64,000 nt of DNA from Brevibacillus borstelensis (GCF_003710865.1 NZ_RHHO01000031.1:1-64000), one strand, 5' to 3'. Counted from the stretch's first letter, positions 1 through 8,771 are shown. Notes: a model not told the origin generated them from the letters alone. A program made the numbers and translations.

Positions 1-12
1 CCATGCTGGGCG

Positions 13-54
13 CACCAAAATAAAAGGCCCTGCTCCGCCGGGAGCCTGGCCTTT
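13..54 (-). terminator. Rho-independent terminator of the repeat-protein gene
   Basis: Read on the minus strand, AAAGGCC and GGCCTTT form the outer stem and CTCC/GGAG an inner stem, followed by a U-rich run (TTTTATTTT). It lies about 90 bases beyond the stop codon at 146 and there is no other gene between them. Confidence 0.85.
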
Positions 55-145
55 GCCTGTATATCTGTCCGACACTCCTATTCGTCAACAGCCACGCAAA
101 GAGTTGACGGTCTGTTGCCCACACTCTGAATGGCTGCGCTTCGAT

Positions 146-2944
146 TTAGTCTTCGTAATTCTCATCAATCTCTTCGCTAATGGTTAATTCCTCCCGATTG
201 CGGCCCTTGTTCCGATGTCTTTGCGCTGCCCTCCTGGACTCGATGGCATCCTCATCTGCAAATTCCTGATCAGCGTCCCCGTTTGACTCATGCTCGCCAT
301 CATCATGCACATACAGGACGGCATTCTCTTCCTCGTCCTTATCTTCTGCACTTAACTCTTCCTGTGCGATCTCGCCATCCTCTTCGAGTGCTTCGAGCAG
401 ATCATTCTCCTCCAGCTCCTGCTCGAAATATTCCCTCATCTCACCGGTGATGGTGCCACCTTTCTCTCCGACTGCAATCCACTGAATCACTCCTTTTTCC
501 TCTTGTCCGGAGCGATTTCGAAACACAGTGACTACTGCAGAAGTCCGATTGCCGTATTTAAAGGAAACATGGCAGCCCATCCGGTTTGTCATTGCCACCA
601 GACAATAGTCGGCATTTGCGAACGGAGCGTCGAGCCGTATCGTTACGTCAACTGACTTTTTGCTGGCAGGGATCCGGAAGGAAAGGAACCCGAATTGCTG
701 CAAAGTGACCCCTTGCGGCCTGCTGGTCTCCACCGGAACAAACGCCAGTTTATCCATTGTAACGGTGCCGTCCGCCAGATGGTTAGCCGTGATCGCTCCG
801 TCGACGATATGTTCGCCTGCTACGCTTTCGGTCTTCAGATGTTTGGCGCCTACACTTCTTTCCATCAACTGCTCGCTGCCGATAGAATTATCCAGGAGGT
901 GTTCTGCTCTGATCGCTCCTGGCGTAATTTTGTCCCTCGTGATCGACCGATCCTCGATGTGATCAGTCGAGATCGCAAACAGGCTGATCTTTTCTCCGGT
1001 TACGCTGCGTATCGCTATTTTCGAAGTAACGACTGCTTCCTCGCCAAGCTTCTCTGTCGTAATGGAAAGCGGTTTTAGATGCTGCGAGTCGACGGCTTTG
1101 TTGGCAATGTGAATGCCATGTACGCTCCCTGGAGCCAGATGGTCGGACGTAATGGCGCCAGCGATGAGATGCTCTCCGCTCAGGGTGTTTTTCTCTACAT
1201 GGCCACCTGTTACCGACTGCAGCTCAAGCCTGGTGCCGTCCACGCTGCGAGCAACCAGTTTTTCCCGCGTTACACTGCTGGGTGCAAGCTTTTCAGACGT
1301 GACTGCTTGATTTTGCAAGTGCTCGGTTTGAACGGCGTTATTCGTCAGATGCCTTGACTGTATAGCTTTGTCGGCCAGCTTCTCCTCTGTAACGATATTT
1401 CGGGAGAGATGTCTTGCTTTGACCGATTCGCTGGCCAGTTTCGCGGAGGTGATGGCGCCGTCAGCCAGTTTGGTCGTCGTTATGCTCAGCTCCGTCACTT
1501 TGTCGGTCGACACGGATTCTGCCGCAAGCTTGGAGGTCGTAATGACGTGGTCGGCCAAATTATGCGTTTGCACAATATTGTCCTTCAAATGAATATTGCT
1601 GACAACCCGTTCACCCAAATGGGTGGCATCGATCACGCCCTTCGCCAGTTTATCCTTGGTGATCGAACCGTCAGCCAAATGCTTTGCATCGATCGTTCCC
1701 TCGTTTATGTGGTGGCTGTTCACGGAACGCGGGGCCAACTTGTCGGCATTCACTGCCTTGTCAGCAAGCTTTGCGGTCGTGACCTGGGCATCGCCTATTT
1801 TCTTATGGGTGACGCTGTTGTCCTGAAGATGGGCCGTTTGAATGACGGATGGTTGCAAATGAACGCTGGCTACCGACTCTTTAGCCAGTTTGCTTGAGGT
1901 CACGCTGTTCTCATCAAGGTGTTCGGTTGTGATGGCATAAGGTGCCACTTTTTGGCCCGTAACCGACTCTGGCGACAAGTGCTGTGATTGGACACTGAAG
2001 GAAGCCAGATGTTGGTCCTGGATGCTGCCCGGCATGATATTGCTGGCGTCAACGGCTCTGTCATTCAAATGTTCGTGCTGGATCGCACCGCGTTTGATAT
2101 GGTGCGACTCAATGGCATCCTCGTCGATTTTGCTGCCGGTGACTGCTCCATCGCGAATTTTTTCATTGCTGACAGCGTTGTCTTCCAATTTGACAGAGTT
2201 GATAATGTAGTTGGCCAAATTTCCTTTTTGGATGGTACCCATCTTGATTTTCTCTGCGGTAATCGCTTGATCCTGGATGAGCTCTGTCGTGATGGCCTGC
2301 TCCTGGATGTGCTTCGTCTGAATGGAACTTTCAGCAAATTTGATTGCGTCAATCGTCTTGTCGGCAAGCTTCTCAGACGTAATGCTGTTGTTTTGCAGCT
2401 TGTCGCCCGAAATGGAACGGTCCTGGAGCATGTCGCCACCGATCACATTCTTGCCGATATGTGTGGATTGGATTGCTTCAGGTGCAATCTTGTTCGACGT
2501 TACTGCCCTGTCTGCCAGCTTGGAACTGTCCACAGCGTAATCTTTCAGCAAATTGTTGTCGATCGTTCCCGGTTTGATTTTGGAAGCGTCAACTGCCCGA
2601 TTGGCGATTTTTTCGGTAGTGACAGCCTGATCGGTCAAATCATCCGTATAGACCACCGAATTGTTCGTCTCATCCCGACGTTCCTTGAGGACTTTGGAAA
2701 AAGTCGTCTGGTTTGAATTGACTTGCTGTTTCGGGATTTTTTGCAGAGGCGGATTGACACTGACAGGCTCCTTTTTCACGCTTGATACAGTAAATGACTC
2801 TTGTCCCCCGCTGGCCAACTGCCGGTCTGACTCCAAATCCTCGAGCCAGTCCACGTCAATATCGTTGTGCAGCAAAGGGAGTTCCAGCCTATCTGACCTT
2901 TTCCCCAACGGTTTGCTTACTTTTCGACGGTTCACCTTCGCCAT
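146..2944 (-). CDS. WIAG-tail-type decapeptide-repeat protein
   Basis: Large repeat protein of 932 residues from the chosen start. After a basic N-terminus (MAKVNRRKVSK) and an acidic linker, about 63 consecutive 10-residue repeats follow, with a consensus like A-V/I-T-S/T-E/D-K/H-L/I-A-x-x. Next is a globular domain of about 110 residues containing VIQWIAVGEKGG, and then a very acidic tail rich in E and D with a short basic patch. No signal peptide or membrane segment is seen. The frame could extend to an ATG at 3007, but only the ATG at 2944 has a strong AGGAGGG site (11 bases away). The WIAG-tail name is from memory of proteins annotated in Brevibacillus and Paenibacillus; function is unknown. 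The repeat regularity suggests a long solenoid or fibre, perhaps a spore or cell-surface structure (inference). Confidence 0.8.
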   Translation of the reverse strand: MAKVNRRKVSKPLGKRSDRLELPLLHNDIDVDWLEDLESDRQLASGGQESFTVSSVKKEPVSVNPPLQKIPKQQVNSNQTTFSKVLKERRDETNNSVVYTDDLTDQAVTTEKIANRAVDASKIKPGTIDNNLLKDYAVDSSKLADRAVTSNKIAPEAIQSTHIGKNVIGGDMLQDRSISGDKLQNNSITSEKLADKTIDAIKFAESSIQTKHIQEQAITTELIQDQAITAEKIKMGTIQKGNLANYIINSVKLEDNAVSNEKIRDGAVTGSKIDEDAIESHHIKRGAIQHEHLNDRAVDASNIMPGSIQDQHLASFSVQSQHLSPESVTGQKVAPYAITTEHLDENSVTSSKLAKESVASVHLQPSVIQTAHLQDNSVTHKKIGDAQVTTAKLADKAVNADKLAPRSVNSHHINEGTIDAKHLADGSITKDKLAKGVIDATHLGERVVSNIHLKDNIVQTHNLADHVITTSKLAAESVSTDKVTELSITTTKLADGAITSAKLASESVKARHLSRNIVTEEKLADKAIQSRHLTNNAVQTEHLQNQAVTSEKLAPSSVTREKLVARSVDGTRLELQSVTGGHVEKNTLSGEHLIAGAITSDHLAPGSVHGIHIANKAVDSQHLKPLSITTEKLGEEAVVTSKIAIRSVTGEKISLFAISTDHIEDRSITRDKITPGAIRAEHLLDNSIGSEQLMERSVGAKHLKTESVAGEHIVDGAITANHLADGTVTMDKLAFVPVETSRPQGVTLQQFGFLSFRIPASKKSVDVTIRLDAPFANADYCLVAMTNRMGCHVSFKYGNRTSAVVTVFRNRSGQEEKGVIQWIAVGEKGGTITGEMREYFEQELEENDLLEALEEDGEIAQEELSAEDKDEEENAVLYVHDDGEHESNGDADQEFADEDAIESRRAAQRHRNKGRNREELTISEEIDENYED
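743..2626 (-). repeat. About 63 coding tandem repeats, 30-bp period
   Basis: The central part of the gene is built from diverged 30-base units encoding ten residues each, for example AVTTEKIANR, AVDASKIKPG and AVDSSKLADR. The period is kept without a visible break for about 628 residues. Units differ at the DNA level, so this is old repetition under protein-level selection and not a recent expansion. Confidence 0.85.
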
Positions 2945-3036
2945 GGTATATTCTTCCCTCCTGAAATCGTCCATGTCCTTCTGTAGGATATTCACCAGAC
3001 CGCTCATTGGGCACCGTCAATATAAAATAATGCAAA

Positions 3037-3068
3037 GAAAAAAAAGAAGCCGGCGTTATACCGCCAGC
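3037..3068 (-). terminator. Rho-independent terminator after the FtsH-like gene
   Basis: On the minus strand GCTGGCG pairs with CGCCGGC (one G-T pair) and is followed by TTCTTTTTTTT. The stop codon at 3056 sits in the loop, so the hairpin overlaps the end of the gene. It separates the protease from the repeat-protein gene. Confidence 0.85.
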
Positions 3069-4567
3069 TCCTTTTCAGGGGTGGATACAGAGGCAAGCAA
3101 GCTGCGAAAAGCATCGCCATGCAAAACCTCCGCTTGAAGCAACGTATGAAGACCCTCTTGAAAAACAGAGTCGTACTTGCTTAGCAGCGTTCGGGTTTTC
3201 TCCAGAAGGTCTTCGAGTATGCGCTCCACCTCGTCGTGAACCCGTTCCTTGGCCACGTACTGCAGGTGAACGATGCCCAATCCGGACATGCCGCTCTGCA
3301 CGATCTCCTGTGCCATATTCAGCGCCTGCTCGAAGTCGTTCTTGGAGCCTGTGCTGCGGCCGCCGTAGTAGATTTCCTCAGCCACGGCCCCGCCCAAGCA
3401 TACCATAATCTGCTTTTCCAAGGCTTCCTTCGTGTACAAGTACCGGTCTTCCATCGGATTTTGCCGGACGTATCCCAATGCTTTGCCGCGAGGGCTAAGC
3501 GTCACCTGGGAGACTGAACCGGGACGTACGGTTTCACTTACGATAGCATGGCCCAATTCGTGCAAAGCCACACGCTTTTTCTCTTCAGCCGAAGCTTCCC
3601 GGTCTACTTTTTCTCCCATCATGACTTTGTCTACGGCAAAGGCAAAATGACGCGCTTCAATTTGCGGGCTTTTCTCGCGCATTGCGTAAATGGCTGCTTC
3701 ATTGGCTACGCTTTCAAGCTGGGCACCTGAAAAGCCAAATGTCTCCTGAGCGACTTGCTCCAGGGAAACATCGGGTGCGAGCGGTTTATTGGCCGTATGA
3801 ATCACCAAGATTTGCTCCCGCGCCGTCTTGTCAGGCAAATCGACACTGATATGACGGTCGAAGCGTCCCGGACGCAGCAGCGCCGAGTCCAGCATGTCCT
3901 TCCGGTTCGTTGCCGCAATCATCAAGATGCGCGGTTTTTCGCTCGTTCCAATGCCATCCATCTCGGTCAACAGCTGGTTCAGCGTCTGATCGTACTCTCG
4001 CTGCTGCTGTCCGTCACGCTTTCCGCCGATCACATCGATCTCGTCGATGAAAATGATGCCGCTGTCCTGACCGTTCTTTTCAGCCAATGCCTTGACTTCC
4101 TTGAACAGATCACGGACACGCTGGGCTCCGACACCCACGTACATCTCCACAAATTGGGAACCGGACGCTGCGACAAAAGCGGAATTCGTGTAGTTTGCCG
4201 CCGCCTTCGCCATCAGTGTCTTCCCTGTCCCCGGCGGTCCTGTTAACAGCACGCCTTTCAATGGACGGATGCCGTACTGGGCGATTTGATCCTTGTGCTT
4301 CAAAAAATCAAGTGCTTCCTTCAGTTCGTTTTTGGCTCTTTCCTGGCCCCCGATCTCCGCAAACTGAACATTCGACTTGGGAACCACATTTTTCGTTTGC
4401 TTGCCTTTGCCACCGAACGATACATTTCCTTGGCTTTGTCGGACGACCAAAAAATAAAGGGCGAGCAGAACGACACCAAAGACGAGAAGGGGCGTTACAT
4501 TGATGCCTAAAAACCAGAGAAACACCAGTATGGCCGGTATTGCTCCGCAGACGATTTCCTTACCCAC
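3056..4567 (-). CDS. FtsH-family ATP-dependent zinc metalloprotease, short form
   Basis: Membrane-bound AAA+ protease. Two hydrophobic segments lie close together at residues 8-45 with almost no loop between them; classical FtsH has an extracytoplasmic domain of about 70 residues here. The AAA domain shows Walker A GPPGTGKT, pore loop EMYVGVGAQRVRDLF, Walker B IIFIDEID and the second region of homology RPGRFDR. The peptidase domain has HELGH and the downstream acidic ligand region STGSKNDFEQA, so it should be active. At 503 residues it is shorter than housekeeping FtsH (about 630) and is probably a paralogue. Start is GTG at 4567 with GAGGTGG upstream, overlapping the stop of the preceding gene by 8 bases, which implies coupled translation with that membrane protein. 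Confidence 0.9.
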   Translation of the reverse strand: MGKEIVCGAIPAILVFLWFLGINVTPLLVFGVVLLALYFLVVRQSQGNVSFGGKGKQTKNVVPKSNVQFAEIGGQERAKNELKEALDFLKHKDQIAQYGIRPLKGVLLTGPPGTGKTLMAKAAANYTNSAFVAASGSQFVEMYVGVGAQRVRDLFKEVKALAEKNGQDSGIIFIDEIDVIGGKRDGQQQREYDQTLNQLLTEMDGIGTSEKPRILMIAATNRKDMLDSALLRPGRFDRHISVDLPDKTAREQILVIHTANKPLAPDVSLEQVAQETFGFSGAQLESVANEAAIYAMREKSPQIEARHFAFAVDKVMMGEKVDREASAEEKKRVALHELGHAIVSETVRPGSVSQVTLSPRGKALGYVRQNPMEDRYLYTKEALEKQIMVCLGGAVAEEIYYGGRSTGSKNDFEQALNMAQEIVQSGMSGLGIVHLQYVAKERVHDEVERILEDLLEKTRTLLSKYDSVFQEGLHTLLQAEVLHGDAFRSLLASVSTPEKELAV

Positions 4568-5087
4568 GAACTGCCACCTCGCTTCCGGACGAACGAGGGA
4601 CGATCGCGTAATAGTCGTCTGCCCCTCGCTTCAGGTATACGTATACATGCTCTGCATCCATCTGCGCCATCGCTTGGTCCAATTGATAAGCTGTTTTCCA
4701 TTCGCCCACCAATTGCGGAATCCGGCTGTACTGATGCAAATCAACGGCTTCCGTGAACGAAAACAAGCCGTTCATCCATACCTTTTCCAGCTCTTTTGAC
4801 TGGTTGCCAAGAGTGACCTGAATCTCTTTGCCCCCTGCCATTTCTTTTGCTTGCTGCATCAGCTTGCGATATTCCTGCGGGAACAGCTCCGGATGCGTTA
4901 CATTCAAATCTATTTGGATGTGATCTTTTCCCACGTGTAGATGAGCCAGCTCTGCCGACTGCAATTGTCCGATCTGGGTGCGGATAGGCTCTTCGACCTC
5001 TATTTTCTGATATAAAAACCAACCGCCGAACAATAGCAGCAGGGTCGCCAGCAGTGAGAGTCCGATTGCCCCTTTGCGCATTTGCAC
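4560..5087 (-). CDS. Membrane-anchored protein of unknown function
   Basis: 175 residues. One hydrophobic N-terminal helix (about residues 7-27, GLSLLATLLLLFGGWFLY) after a short basic start, then a soluble, probably extracytoplasmic domain. I do not recognise the family. It overlaps the FtsH-like gene by 8 bases, so the two are probably co-translated; the product could be a partner, adaptor or substrate of the protease (inference). Start is GTG at 5087 behind GGGGGG; an in-frame ATG follows two codons later. Confidence 0.75.
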   Translation of the reverse strand: MQMRKGAIGLSLLATLLLLFGGWFLYQKIEVEEPIRTQIGQLQSAELAHLHVGKDHIQIDLNVTHPELFPQEYRKLMQQAKEMAGGKEIQVTLGNQSKELEKVWMNGLFSFTEAVDLHQYSRIPQLVGEWKTAYQLDQAMAQMDAEHVYVYLKRGADDYYAIVPRSSGSEVAVRG

Positions 5088-5204
5088 AGTTTTCCCCCCA
5101 AACTATCTCAGAATGCTATGGTCTATCAACTTTTTCTCTTTTTGTCAACGGTTTTAGTATATCATACTGATATATTATTTTTTGCTTACAGTTGTTGGAT
5201 GGAA

Positions 5205-5236
5205 ATGAAAAAAGCCCTTCCGAAAATGGAAGGGCT
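5205..5236 (-). terminator. Rho-independent terminator after the ypmB-like gene
   Basis: Perfect 9-bp stem AGCCCTTCC/GGAAGGGCT with a 6-base loop and a TTTTTTC tail on the minus strand. The TAG stop at 5235-5237 overlaps the stem. It separates the upstream genes from the protease pair. Confidence 0.93.
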
Positions 5237-5723
5237 ATCTGACTATTTTGGGAGAAACGACGTAAGAGGTAAGCAGGGCACCTGTAAACAGATCGTAGTG
5301 CAAATAATGAAAACGGCCCTGTTGGTCCTGCAACGTTACTTCCCAAAAGCGATTCTTTTCGTCAATACCCGGAACGATATGGCGAATCGCTCCATCTGGA
5401 AATCCTTTTTTAACGGCCGCTTCCACGCTTTCACGGGTAACGGCTTTTTCCAGAGAATCAAATGCGACTGTTTCGGCCGTCAACCAGACCACCACAGGGG
5501 TGCCCGCCTGGTTTTTTCCCAGCACTACCGCATAGGATTGATTCCCGCGATACTCGTCTATGGAATCGATCTGCGCGACTGTTGTCCGCTCCTGGACCCA
5601 TTGCCGTACCTGGGCCTCAAAATCATCCTGCTTCCCCACAACGGTTGCGCCCAGATGATAGGCCGAGCCTAGAACGAGCACAAGAATAACGGCGATTACT
5701 CCTGTAACGATTTTTACATACAC
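5235..5723 (-). CDS. ypmB: YpmB-like DUF5590 membrane-anchored protein
   Basis: 162 residues: an N-terminal membrane helix (about residues 5-25, VTGVIAVILVLVLGSAYHLG) and an extracytoplasmic region with two similar alpha/beta stretches resembling PepSY/DUF5590 domains (YRGNQSYAVVLGKN, WLTAE, and FWEVTLQDQQGRFHYLHYDLFTG). The composition and the position near dinG match B. subtilis YpmB, whose function is not established. Start is GTG at 5723 with AAAGGAG eight bases upstream. It lies 26 bases after the gene at 5750-6442 and probably shares its transcript. Confidence 0.75.
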   Translation of the reverse strand: MYVKIVTGVIAVILVLVLGSAYHLGATVVGKQDDFEAQVRQWVQERTTVAQIDSIDEYRGNQSYAVVLGKNQAGTPVVVWLTAETVAFDSLEKAVTRESVEAAVKKGFPDGAIRHIVPGIDEKNRFWEVTLQDQQGRFHYLHYDLFTGALLTSYVVSPKIVR

Positions 5724-5749
5724 CGGTAAAACTCCTTTATCCCCTTACA

Positions 5750-6442
5750 TTACAACCGAAAGCGAAGCTGATCCTGCTTGAGTCCCGCAGCTGTCTCCAT
5801 TTGCAAATAGATCTCCAATTGCCGCAATTCACGCGTCGGTCCATCGTACCATAATTGGTACTCGACTGCAATCTGATTGGCCAGACGCTGAGTCATATCC
5901 TTGATCGGAAAAGATGGTCCGAGCCACATGGACAACAGATCGGTCACCTCTGTAGAAGGCACGCTGAGACGATAGCCTTGCCAGCCCTGACCGGAACCAT
6001 CTGCGACCGGAAGCGGCGCAACCCGCTCCAGCTTGCTTTTCAAGATAGCCGCATGCTGCTGGGGCGTATATAGCGAGTATGGCAAAGCCTGGTGGTCTTG
6101 AATTTCTCCGTCAATCGTGACATTGACCTGTTCCGCTTCTTTTTGCAGTTCAAAGCGATGTCCGGCTATTTCCCCGGCCAGCTGAAAATTTTCACCCTTG
6201 TACTTTCCGCTCAGAACGTAATCCTTTACGAAAACGGAGAATGGCCGCTCCGTATCTTTGGTTACCTGATCCAGCAAACTGGCAACGATCGCCCGGTCTG
6301 CCTCTTCTCGCTGTGTCGTCGAGATTACATGCGCTTCTTTTATATCCAGACGATTGTGAAGTTCTCCAAGCAAGGTGCCCAAGGCAAACAGGACGAGAAA
6401 TAATGACGGAAGCCACCAGAGCTGTTTGGGCTTAATATACAA
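5750..6442 (-). CDS. Membrane-anchored protein of unknown function
   Basis: 230 residues, one N-terminal membrane helix (about residues 9-28, WWLPSLFLVLFALGTLLGEL), the rest soluble and likely outside the membrane. No known domain recognised; the C-terminal part (QIAVEYQLWYDGPTRELRQLEIYLQME) looks like beta strands. Start is TTG at 6442, supported by GGGGTG seven bases upstream. It is followed by the ypmB-like gene, and together with the gene at 4560-5087 forms a run of three single-helix proteins. Confidence 0.7.
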   Translation of the reverse strand: MYIKPKQLWWLPSLFLVLFALGTLLGELHNRLDIKEAHVISTTQREEADRAIVASLLDQVTKDTERPFSVFVKDYVLSGKYKGENFQLAGEIAGHRFELQKEAEQVNVTIDGEIQDHQALPYSLYTPQQHAAILKSKLERVAPLPVADGSGQGWQGYRLSVPSTEVTDLLSMWLGPSFPIKDMTQRLANQIAVEYQLWYDGPTRELRQLEIYLQMETAAGLKQDQLRFRL

Positions 6443-6575
6443 GTCCGTTCACCCCTGTCCCTTTTTCCTTATGCGTATGAATTCTGGGAAGGTTTTAGAA
6501 CAGGACGGAAAACTTGCTAAACATACGACCCGGCACCTGGGCCATACTACAGATACACCCCGAGGAGGTGAGCGC

Positions 6576-6737
6576 GTGAAGCTGTCAAACCAAACGACAT
6601 CTCCTGACCTCTTAGGGTCTATGCTGCAGGATTATCGCGTCTCCTGGGCAGCATTGTCTTCACCTCTAAGAGCATCGTCTCACTCATCCCCACTGGAATT
6701 TCGCCATACCTCGCTTGCGGAAGTATGGCGAAAATAA
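6576..6737 (+). CDS. Candidate small protein, 53 residues, plus strand
   Basis: GTG-started frame (VKLSNQTTSPDLLGSMLQDY...LAEVWRK) behind a near-perfect ribosome binding site AGGAGGTG at 6563-6570 with 5-base spacing. It lies alone on the plus strand in the roughly 375-base interval between two minus-strand genes and is followed by a terminator-like hairpin at 6787. The protein is polar, Ser/Leu-rich, without a membrane helix, and resembles nothing I know. No convincing promoter was found. The ribosome binding site is the main support. Confidence 0.45.
   Translation: MKLSNQTTSPDLLGSMLQDYRVSWAALSSPLRASSHSSPLEFRHTSLAEVWRK
6699..6733. repeat. 11-bp inverted repeat at the end of the small ORF
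   Basis: TTTCGCCATAC (6699-6709) and GTATGGCGAAA (6723-6733) are perfectly complementary. The 13-base loop contains a further CGC/GCG pair. There is no U-run, so it is not an ordinary terminator; it could protect an mRNA end or bind a protein. Confidence 0.7.
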
Positions 6738-6786
6738 GTCGGCATGGTGACCAATCAAAATCCCTCTACCTACACCTACAACCTTT

Positions 6787-6816
6787 CTCCTGTCCCCCAT
6801 GACAGGAGCCTTTTCC
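6787..6816 (+). terminator. Probable terminator downstream of the small plus-strand ORF
   Basis: CTCCTGTC/GACAGGAG, 8 bp, 6-base loop, then CCTTTTCCCTT. The T-run exists only on the plus-strand side, so it best serves plus-strand transcription towards mtaD. Confidence 0.5.
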
Positions 6817-6817
6817 C

Positions 6818-8116
6818 TTATCGCTTCAATTGCTGAAACATCCGGTTGGCTTCAAAAATAACGCGCTCCTCGTCGACGGTGAGAAGCTCTCTGTTGCGCA
6901 TCAGGAAAGAACCGGCCACAATCGTATCCTTAACATCGCGGCCATTTGCTGCGTACACGACATGGGACACGGGATCATGAGCCGGATGGAAATGCGCCTG
7001 ATGACTGTCAAGCACAATCAAATCCGCTTGTTTCCCAGTCTCGATCGTTCCGAGTGTATCCGGCTGGAATACGCCCTCTGCGCCATAACGGGTTGCCATG
7101 CGCAGCGCTTCCTCGGCTGGAACTGCGACGGGGTCGTTGTTTACGCCCTTGTGCAAAATGGCAGCCAGCTTCAGCTCCTCAAACAGGTTGAGGTTGTTGT
7201 TGCTCGCGCTGCTGTCTGTTCCGAGGGAAACGTGAATCCCTTTTGCCAGCATTTTCGGTACTGGCGCCACTCCACTTGCCAGCTTCAGGTTGCTGACGAT
7301 ATTATGCGATACCTTCACGTGATAGTTTGCCAAGACGTCGATCTCTTCATCCGTGAGGTGAACGGCGTGGGCGAGCAAAGTTGGACGATTGAAGACACCC
7401 AGCTTTTCCAGGTGAGCAACCGGGCGAACCCCATAATCCTTTACATTCTGACCAACTTCCCACTCCGTCTCCGACATGTGGATATGGATCGGCAGAGACA
7501 GCTCCTCCGCTTTTTCCACAATTTGTGTGATAAATTCCGGCGGGCAAGTGTACGGAGCATGTGGAGCCATCATGACGGTCACGCGTCCATCCGCCTGGTT
7601 ATGCCATTCACGGGCGAAAGAAACGGCATCCCGCAGCTTTGCCTGACGCTCTTCCTCGGAGCAAAGGCCGATCATTCCGCGGCAGAGACGCGCTCTCATC
7701 CCGGACGCTTGCACGGCTTTTGCCACTTCATCCATATGATCATACATATCGACGAATGTCGTCGTACCGGTCCGAATCATTTCGATAAGGGATATGTATG
7801 TGCCCCATTTCACATGCTCGGACGTGAATTGTGCCTCCAGCGGCCACATTTTGTCTTCGAGCCACTGCTGGAGCGGCAAGTCATCCGCATAACCGCGGAG
7901 CAGCGACATTCCTGCGTGCCCGTGTGTATTGATGAAGCCTGGCAGCACATAATCCCCTTTCAGATCAATCACTTCGTCATAGCCGGAGAGATCATCGGGG
8001 GTCGGACCGACGTACGTAATACCCGCTCCTTCAAATCCGACAGCTCCGTCCTGAATCACTTCATTTTGGTCATTTGCGGTAATTACCGTTGCATGGGTCA
8101 ATATGGTCTTTTTCAT
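6818..8116 (-). CDS. mtaD: 5-methylthioadenosine/S-adenosylhomocysteine deaminase-type amidohydrolase
   Basis: 432-residue metal-dependent amidohydrolase of the TrzN/AtzA/MtaD group. These enzymes hydrolytically remove an amino group or chloride from a ring; the MtaD branch converts S-adenosylhomocysteine or methylthioadenosine to the inosyl form. Visible metal ligands: HGH (residues 65-67), HIH (about 211-213), H in LLAHAVHL (about 250) and D in GTDSSASNNN (about 301). The N- and C-terminal small beta domains (ILTHATVITAND, LGTIETGKQADLIVLD) are intact. Start ATG at 8116 has GGAGTG upstream. It follows rex by 15 bases and may share its transcript. Family is sure; the exact substrate is not. 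Confidence 0.88.
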   Translation of the reverse strand: MKKTILTHATVITANDQNEVIQDGAVGFEGAGITYVGPTPDDLSGYDEVIDLKGDYVLPGFINTHGHAGMSLLRGYADDLPLQQWLEDKMWPLEAQFTSEHVKWGTYISLIEMIRTGTTTFVDMYDHMDEVAKAVQASGMRARLCRGMIGLCSEEERQAKLRDAVSFAREWHNQADGRVTVMMAPHAPYTCPPEFITQIVEKAEELSLPIHIHMSETEWEVGQNVKDYGVRPVAHLEKLGVFNRPTLLAHAVHLTDEEIDVLANYHVKVSHNIVSNLKLASGVAPVPKMLAKGIHVSLGTDSSASNNNLNLFEELKLAAILHKGVNNDPVAVPAEEALRMATRYGAEGVFQPDTLGTIETGKQADLIVLDSHQAHFHPAHDPVSHVVYAANGRDVKDTIVAGSFLMRNRELLTVDEERVIFEANRMFQQLKR

Positions 8117-8131
8117 CGTTACACTCCATTC

Positions 8132-8755
8132 TTACGTCAAGTAATAAGCAAGGCTCTGCAAACTGGATGTCACATCGGCATAGTGGATCCTGACATCGCG
8201 TTCGGTGCGAATCGTGGTGGGAGCAAAATTCAAAATCCCTTCAATCCCGGCCTCAAACAGCAGGTTGGCGACCGACTGGGCCGCCGCTGCTGGCACTGTT
8301 AGGATGGCAAGACGAATTTTCTGCTCTTTCACGGTCTGAATCAGCTCTTCCAGTGGCTGAATGGTGATTCCCGCGAGCACTTTTCCGCATTTGGCCGGGT
8401 CATTGTCAAAGATAGCCGCAATCCGCATGTAATCCTCTACCTGCGCATTGTAATTGCTAATGGCGTGTCCCAGATGCCCGGCCCCGATCAGCGCCACGCG
8501 AATTTCCTCGCTCAATTTTAAGATCTGACGGATTTTTTCTACCAAATAGTTCACGTCATAGCCGATGCCCTTTTTGCCGAAATCCCCAAAGGAAGAGAGA
8601 TCTTTTCTGATTTGGGCAGGGTTGACGTCGAGATTTTTGCCCATCTGCTGGGAGGACACCGTCGTCACGCCCACTTGCTGCAGATAGCTTAGGTAGCGCA
8701 GATAAATCGGCAACCGGCGCACAACCGCTTCCGAAATCTTTTCACTTTTGGCCAC
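8132..8755 (-). CDS. rex: Redox-sensing transcriptional repressor Rex
   Basis: 207 residues, the usual Rex length. An N-terminal winged helix (about residues 10-75, with SSQQMGKNLDVNPAQIRKDLS as recognition region) is followed by a Rossmann domain with the NAD(H)-binding GAGHLG (91-96) and a C-terminal swap helix. Rex represses fermentation and respiratory genes when NAD+/NADH is high and lets go when NADH rises. No TTGTG-N8-CACAA type Rex operator was found near the gene. It sits between the MBL-like lipoprotein gene and mtaD in the same direction. Confidence 0.95.
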   Translation of the reverse strand: MAKSEKISEAVVRRLPIYLRYLSYLQQVGVTTVSSQQMGKNLDVNPAQIRKDLSSFGDFGKKGIGYDVNYLVEKIRQILKLSEEIRVALIGAGHLGHAISNYNAQVEDYMRIAAIFDNDPAKCGKVLAGITIQPLEELIQTVKEQKIRLAILTVPAAAAQSVANLLFEAGIEGILNFAPTTIRTERDVRIHYADVTSSLQSLAYYLT

Positions 8756-8771
8756 GTACGGTCGATCCTCC

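Noticed and set aside
743..2626. 30-bp periodicity resembling a CRISPR array
   Set aside because: The units are diverged, contiguous without spacers and encode an uninterrupted repeat protein.
6830..8302. Plus-strand 490-residue frame opposite mtaD and rex
   Set aside because: It is the antisense shadow of two clear genes and shows no protein family signature.
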